Assembly: GCA_029224185.1 (NCBI GenBank) | Contig: CM055193.1 | Span: 19,816,559 to 19,880,558 of the forward strand | Reading direction: 5' to 3' | Source of the DNA: Karalla daura | Lineage: Eukaryota; Chordata; Actinopteri; Chaetodontiformes; Leiognathidae | DNA: 64,000 nt | In this document: in pieces, positions 58,090 through 64,000 of the stretch | Numbering within the stretch: the first letter of the stretch is position 1 | Layout of the letters: each line of letters starts with the position of its first letter | The notes under the pieces: generated by a model | Seen by the model: only the letters and a program-made list of their open reading frames with translations | The model's database searches: none | What the model was told of the DNA's origin: nothing | Made by a program: the position numbers and the translations under genes

Positions 58090-58150
58090 ATTTCAAGTTG
58101 GACAGACACTTTATTGGTCCCTTGGGGAGGTTCCCTGCGGGAAATCCAGC
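58090..58150 (+). repeat. retroelement 3'-tail-like fragment
   Basis: gacactttattggtccct followed by a gggaaatccag-like word, a short sequence seen in many fish retroelement ends. Related pieces at 45973, 52950 and 58385. Confidence 0.6.
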
Positions 58151-58377
58151 TTCCGGGTTACGACGCCATAAGTTAGAAAAAGACACATTTTGTTTTTTTT
58201 CTGTACAAAGCAGTGTGTTTGTGGATAACGATATCATTGCAGGAGTGTGAGTACAGAGCACATGATCTGTGTTTATTATTTGTCATGCTATGTTAATTGT
58301 TGTTATTGGTGCAAAAAAAATAAGGTTGGAGACTATGTTAGAGGGCTAGCAACAGTTGCAGGAGCAGAATGTGTCTG

Positions 58378-58445
58378 CAGACAGATAGACGCTTTATTGA
58401 TCCCTCTGGGATGTTTCCTTTTGGAAATTCAGGTTCCAGGTTACA
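58378..58445 (+). repeat. retroelement 3'-tail-like fragment, second copy
   Basis: gatagacgctttattgatcc, then ggaaattcaggttccaggtt acag. It shares the trailing tccaggttac/tccgggttac word with the copy 290 bases upstream. Confidence 0.6.
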
Positions 58446-59127
58446 GAACCAGAACTTGTAAAACACACATTTTACAGAGCAATTGGTCATGGGGATATTT
58501 GAGGATCAGTGAGTGCCAATTCAAAGTAATGTTTTCTCAAGCGATGTATTCCATTACAGATTGTCGAAACACATGCTCTCCAGTGTAATTTGTAGCATGT
58601 TCTGTTAGATTATGCTATTCTCGATGCTAAAGCGCTCTTAATACTTTGAATTGCTCCCAAAGCTTCACAAGAGTGTGAACACCACAGTCCCGATCGCTAA
58701 TTGTGATTCTAATTATTCACTCTAATTTCACCACTAGTTTTTTAATACTTTGACTGAGAACAGTGGATCGCACGAGACAATAACCCAGAGGGTGAAGACA
58801 TGGTTTTGTGCCGAGCTAATAAACATGAGGAGTAGATAAAGCTCCTCGTGTAATCCATTAATTTCAACAATGTAACTGTATCCTGTACTGGAATACAGTG
58901 AATCATATTTTGTTTTCTAAATAACCAATAAGTCCATGCATTCGGTCAGTCCCCAACATTGATCTTGAGACATTTTTCATTAGAACTGGTCGGCACCAAA
59001 TAAAAAATATTTTTTAAATAAAGAGAAATAAAGGGGGATAGCCCAACAAACCCTGATATCTGAGCGGGCTGTGAATATGTTTTTACATTTTTTTCTCATG
59101 ATGCTCTAGTTGTGTAAATATCTCTTG

Positions 59128-59413
59128 GCTAGGTGGTTAGCGCTGTCGCCTCGTGGCATGAGGGACTTTCTGTGTGTCGTCTCCGCATGACTGCATGGTC
59201 ATCTCCAAAGGTCCAAAAACATGCATGACCCTCCAAACTGCCTCTGTGTGTGACTGCGAGTGGTGTGTGTGTGTCTGTGTGAGTCCTGTGATGGACTGGT
59301 GACCTGTCTAGGGTGTATTCCCTGCTTTCGCCCCATGTGCGCTGGAGATAGGCTCCAGTAGAGTCCCGTGACATCGTTTCGGCTACAAAGCGGGTTAAGT
59401 AAATAAATGAATG
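59128..59413 (+). repeat. dispersed teleost repeat, best full-length copy
   Basis: Starts ctaggtggttagcgctgtcg and runs through gtgatggactggtgacctgt, agggtgtattccctgctt, gctggagataggctccagta, to gctacaaagcgggttaagta. The best reference copy in the window for this SINE- or MITE-like family. Confidence 0.8.
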
Positions 59414-60626
59414 ACTGAGCGTATGAATAATTCAGAGGCTGCGTTCGAGGCTCCTCGCCGCTTGTGGACGGGAGGCCTTCAGGTTTGTGACCTTTGCTCT
59501 GCTGATTGACCGTTCCTCCATCACGTCCTGTTCTTTTTTTTTTTTAAGACGTAGAGGTGGAGAGTAGAAGTAGAAAGTCAAGATATTTCTCAACCTCGAA
59601 CGTGCTGCTCCAGATCTGAATGTAAATTCACAAAAACCTAGAAACTCATTTTTCCAAGGCAGAAAAATTTCCAGGGTTGTTTCTTTACACACTGGAATCT
59701 TGAATATCTCTGTCGTAGAAAGGGTCGGTGTGTGGTGCAGTCGGAGGGTGCAGATTCTACTTAAGTTTAGTGCAGGGAGGTGAAAAATGTACTTAAGTAC
59801 AGTAAGTATTTGTACGTCGATCGCCTAAATCAGGTTTCGGACCAGCACTCTGCTGATTTTGGTTCAGACGCTATCGACCGTCCTTCAGTTGCTTTTCATG
59901 TCTCTCCAGAGATGATCGAGGCCGCGTCCCCTCAGTCATCCGGGCCTGGCGTTTAATCATTTTGAGACTTAGCCTATTACAGCTGGTAATGAAACCGGTG
60001 TCTGTTGAATAGGCGTCTGTGTTGGAGAGGGGTGTAATAGCTGGAGGGCATGGTAAGAAATATATTTATCCCCTATCAGCCCTCACTCTCACTCTTCCAG
60101 GCACATGCATTCTGTCGAGGGGCTTTAAAGCAGATTAAATTGAGCCTTTTATTTCTTTTCACTTTCATCTCTGTGCGGCTCGCTTCATGGCGCGCAGCCC
60201 GTGGTGCAAATTCATGAGATTTGAAGGTTTCCTCTCGCCTTGTTTAGACCGTTGTTGCTTTAAAAAAAAAAAAAAAAAAATTATTCATTTCACTTTTGCT
60301 TTTATGGGATTGTTTTTGGCGGCGCGCTGGCAACCTCGGAGTGTGTTTCAGCAGCACAGTGTCAGGCTGAGTGACAGGTTGAACATGCACGGCAGGGCCA
60401 GGCTGCGCACATGCAAATTGGTCTGCATCATTTCTGCACAAACCAGGCAGCAAAAACAAAGGCGAGAAGGCGTATTATCGTGGAATTAAATCTTCAGAAC
60501 CCGGCTCGTTGCTTTAGCGTTTCACACACAGCTGATTTTTTTTTTTTTTTTTTTTTGCCTCGAAGAAAAGACTCCATGTTGGTGTTTCAACAGAAACTGT
60601 GCAACATTACATCATATTTACATTAC

Positions 60627-61165
60627 ATTTAGTCATTTAGCAAACACTCTAATCCAAAGCCCTATGACTATAGCCCTTAATTCATCGTATGCACTTAAAA
60701 CTGCAATATAATCACCACGTCCTGTACATTCATCCGTCCATTATCTCAGCCCGCTCAGTTCCCAGTGGTGTTGCGGGGGTCTATCTCCAGCGTGCACAGG
60801 GCGCAGGCGGGGGAAACGCACCGCGGACAGGTCGCTCCTGCGGATTCCTGCAAACCTAAATCTGTGGGATGTTTCGTCAGGCCTCCGGCTGCGACACGGA
60901 GACAGCAAACAGCTCCCCGCTTCTTGTTTGTGCAGGTTTTTTTTATTTTATCCGTTTCGTTATTGCGTTCGGTTTCAGACTGCTTACGCGTCTTTGTCAC
61001 GGCGACTTCCGGAGACGACATCACGCGGCCCAAGTCCGTCTGATGGCGCGGGTCTCATCTCGTCTCACGCCGCTTCAGTGTTTTTTCTCCCTTTCTTTTT
61101 TTCCCCTTCTTCTTCTTCCCCTGTGTAAGTCACTTTGGATAAAAGCCGCTGCTAAATGACTAAAT
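60627..61165. mobile_element. short non-autonomous element with inverted termini, carrying a nested repeat
   Basis: ATTTAGTCATTTAGCA at 60627-60642 recurs as its exact reverse complement at 61150-61165. Similarity continues inwards (..ATCCAAAG on both sides). The interior has no transposase frame. A reverse-oriented dispersed repeat fragment (about 60727-60850) sits inside. Looks like a MITE-type DNA transposon; the superfamily is not assigned. Confidence 0.6.
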
Positions 61166-61810
61166 ATAAATGTAAATGTTGCTCGGGCCGCCTGCCCGTG
61201 ATGCGGCGTCGTCGTCTGCTCTGGCGACAAACACAATATGTTACCAGACCCCAACACACACACACACGGCCCATTAGTGACCATGGTCTTACCGATCGAC
61301 GAACCGAAACCCTGCGCCGTTTATTGAGCGGGATGGGCGGTTGTCGATATGTATTTGGAGCCGGCCTCGCTCCATGTCTTTGTGTGTGGGGACAGGCTAT
61401 GAGACGGGGACCAGCACTGTGTCGCCAACTGGGGGAAGAATTTATTCTGGGCAAAACACAATAATTTCAATACGGCGACTTTGAAGACTCTCCTCAGCGG
61501 GGCCTCTGACTGTACATGACATGTCCAGCACCCCATAGTAGACGAATCCATATATCAATTCAGCGGAATACATCTCATTCTGATCGCATTATTATGATAA
61601 CAGCATCTATTTCACAGTTAATTTACCACCCGCCGTCGGTAATTTCGACATCTTACGAGCTAATATGAAATATTCATACGATGCCGAACATAAAATAAAT
61701 ATACTGGGAGAAATAACAAATGTGGAGCCAACATATCTGTGCAAAACACAATAATTTCAATGCAGCAGCTTTGCATGCTCTGGCTTCACGGGCACACCTT
61801 TAAAGGAGGT

Positions 61811-61866
61811 TGGGGGGGGGGGGGGGGGGGGGGGGTTGTGGGGGGGGGGGTATGTGGCGGGGGGGG
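61811..61866 (+). repeat. interrupted poly-G tract
   Basis: Two G runs of about 22 and 10 plus shorter ones, with T/A/C breaks. Confidence 0.85.
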
Positions 61867-63754
61867 TAACATTGGAGGAGCCCGGCTCGCAAATGGCAGC
61901 CGGAGAAAAACTTCACAAAAGAGCTTTCCTCGATGAGGAAAATAAATAGTATAAAATAGAATAAACATCGTGGCGCAAGACACCAACATCAGCAGAAAAA
62001 AAAGAGAGAGATATTTGAGTGTCTGTTCAGCGTTTTGCGACATTTTATACGACAATAGCGGCGGCGTGGACGCCGTCCTATCTGTGCGCGGCAGGAGGAA
62101 GTGACCCGTGAAACACGCGTGTCACAAAAAAAAAAACAGCCAAATAAAAATTCCTCTCTGAACAGGACAGGGTATAATTAGACGCTTGGAATATAAATCT
62201 ATTAAATATATATATAGATATATACAAATAGGCTGCATGCGTGTTGCTTCTGATTGATATCCCTGCCAATAAAGAACAGCGCTGCGGCGCTCTGCACCAG
62301 TGGCTAATTCAGTGTCGGACATTTTTGCCCCGACGTGTCGGACTCGATTTCTAAGCAAGAATCTCGGAGAAGTCGCAGCCTTTTCCCGGATTTGGACACA
62401 ATAAATCGTCTGCTCTTTGCAGCAGCCGTGACAAAGTACCCGCGACCTGCTGCAAAAATGACAGAGGCAGGTTTGGAGTCCAGCATGGACCCGGGCTGAG
62501 ACAGAGGAGGAGGTGGAGGAGGCCGGTGAGGAGCTCTTCAAACAGACCCGGAGCAGTGAGGAGAAGCGGCTTTCAGCGGCTCCGGCTGTGGGAAGTTCTG
62601 CTGCAGCTATTAATAACACTTTTCCCCGGGCAGCCGCGTCCTCCGCCTCCATCTGCACCTTCTCGCAGCTATTTTGCCGGGTTGAAATTGAGGGAGACCC
62701 AAATGTTGGCTGCAGATAACACAATCATCACAGCCTCGGTCCTGGGCTGTGCTTCGGTGTATTAAACTGGGATTAACCTCCCCTTTCTCCCCCGCCGCCT
62801 CGCATCAGAAATTCACATTTTTTACAGGACACATTCAAAAAAAAAAAGAGAGAAAAAAAAGAAAAAAAGGCCTGAAGCCAGAGAGCTGCACTGAGGAATC
62901 ATCATGGCTCTCCTGTGCCAAACAACTGATCAAATGATGTGCAGTTTTCTCTCTTTGAGCTGCTCGGATGTTTGATCCTGCAATGACTAAAAGTTTAACC
63001 AGCGGAGGAGGAAGGACTCCAAACTCAGTGCTGAAGTGAAAGTACAAATAACCAGAGAAAAATGTGCCCAAGTAGGAGTCAAGATGTTTCTGAACCTTGA
63101 CTCAATATACTTCTTCAAATTTGAGTGTGAATTCTTGAAAGCTTAGAAACTTTTTCTCAAGGGAGACAGAGAAGGTACAGACATCTCCAGGGGACATTTT
63201 TTCTTTTTTTAACATCCCCTAATCTCAAATAATTCTTTTGTAGAATTAAAGCGGTAGAGTCGAGAGTGCGGATATTTGCTGCAAAAACTTAATGGAGTGG
63301 GATTCCCACAAAGTGTCCGCCATTAATCCAACGTAGGGAACGTGCGGCCACGTGAGAGACGCTCTTCGGGACGTCAGACGTGTCCTCCGGGCCGAGGCGA
63401 GCTCATGCTTATGTGGCCCGAGACGTGTTTAACTCCATTTAACACACGAGTGTGTCCTGTCATCCACTCTGCGGCGCTGGCGCGCGAGGGCTTTGATCCA
63501 ATCAAGTTTAATCTCGATTCGTGTTGTGACGGCATCAGCTCTCATTTCAAACCATCACGCTGCTGCAGAATCCAACAACAACAACACAACACAACAACAC
63601 AACAACGCGTTCGTTCAGTTCAGCCCCGATCACGTTCACGCCACGCTGATTCCCCCGCGATTAAAATGGCAGAAAGCGGTGATGAATGATAATCTGTGCA
63701 GTAGTTGATGATGGAACCAGAGTCAGAGCAAATAGCAGGAAATCCAAGTAGTTA

Positions 63755-63821
63755 GTTAAATAGATAGATAGATAGATAGATCGATCGATAGATGCATAGA
63801 CATAGATAGATAGATAGATAG
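63755..63821. repeat. GATA tetranucleotide microsatellite
   Basis: Imperfect (GATA)n with GATC and GCATA variants. Confidence 0.9.
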
Positions 63822-64000
63822 GGAGTGACACACCTGTTGCCTCTTCACCTGCTGCAGGTTTGTTCACCTGCAGCGGCTAAGTCATGTGTAATCAGGCAGT
63901 GATTGATTGATTTTGTGCCATCGATAATTGATCCGGATGACACAGTGATGGCTAATCCCTCCTCTAATCCAATAGTATTGGTGAAGTTTAGTGGATTGAA

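Larger units (their letters stand above)
57503..64000 (+). other. pax7 intron 4 (runs past the window end)
   Basis: 6.5 kb with no homeobox exon seen. Contains a CTC run (57557-57583), a GA run (57837-57856), retroelement-tail-like fragments (58090-58150, 58378-58445), a dispersed repeat (59128-59413), an inverted-repeat element (60627-61165), poly-G (61811-61866) and a GATA repeat (63755-63821). Confidence 0.65.

Noticed and set aside
57503..64000. Possible homeobox exon of pax7
   Set aside because: No frame with WFSNRRARWRK-type homeodomain sequence seen; it probably lies beyond the window.

Overview
The window is vertebrate nuclear DNA, almost certainly from a teleost fish and probably a spiny-rayed (percomorph-like) one. 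The evidence is split genes with consensus GT-AG introns and vertebrate-length proteins, very compact introns (often 80-150 bases), abundant CA/GT microsatellites, and many copies of a short dispersed repeat typical of bony fish. There is nothing bacterial, plasmid or viral. I joined exons by hand. Coding phase closes exactly in every complete gene, which is the main support for the models.

Layout. (1) 1-6.6 kb, plus strand: 3' part of myt1, with four CCHHC zinc fingers, a coiled coil, the stop and an AU-rich 3'UTR. (2) 8.27-20.04 kb, minus strand: complete asxl1, 11 coding exons, predicted 1557 aa, with HARE-HTH, DEUBAD and C-terminal PHD regions. It converges with myt1. (3) 24.5-33.4 kb, plus strand: plagl2, a single coding exon of 431 aa that starts inside what should be zinc finger 3, with a long 3'UTR. 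It diverges from asxl1. (4) 35.1-44.9 kb, plus strand: complete mfn2 (mitofusin 2), 17 coding exons, 758 aa. (5) 55.0 kb to the window end, plus strand: 5' part of pax7, exons 1-4 (paired domain and octapeptide). The homeobox exon was not found and should lie beyond the window.

The remainder is introns and intergenic DNA with microsatellites, copies of two dispersed repeat families, a nested inverted-repeat element at 60.6-61.2 kb, a strand-asymmetric T/G-rich minisatellite at 53.96-54.72 kb, and isolated promoter-like CRE sites. The genes are not an operon. They are transcription factors or chromatin regulators (myt1, asxl1, plagl2, pax7) and one mitochondrial fusion GTPase (mfn2). The order combines genes that in human lie on 20q (MYT1, ASXL1, PLAGL2) with genes on 1p36 (MFN2, PAX7).

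I found no convincing new biological system. The items most worth a second look are the stop-free 90-base asxl1 intron, the truncated plagl2 start, the alternative splice sites in the pax7 paired domain, a CpG-rich CRE/CCAAT cluster inside mfn2, two look-alike CRE-TATA elements in intergenic DNA, and the T/G minisatellite.
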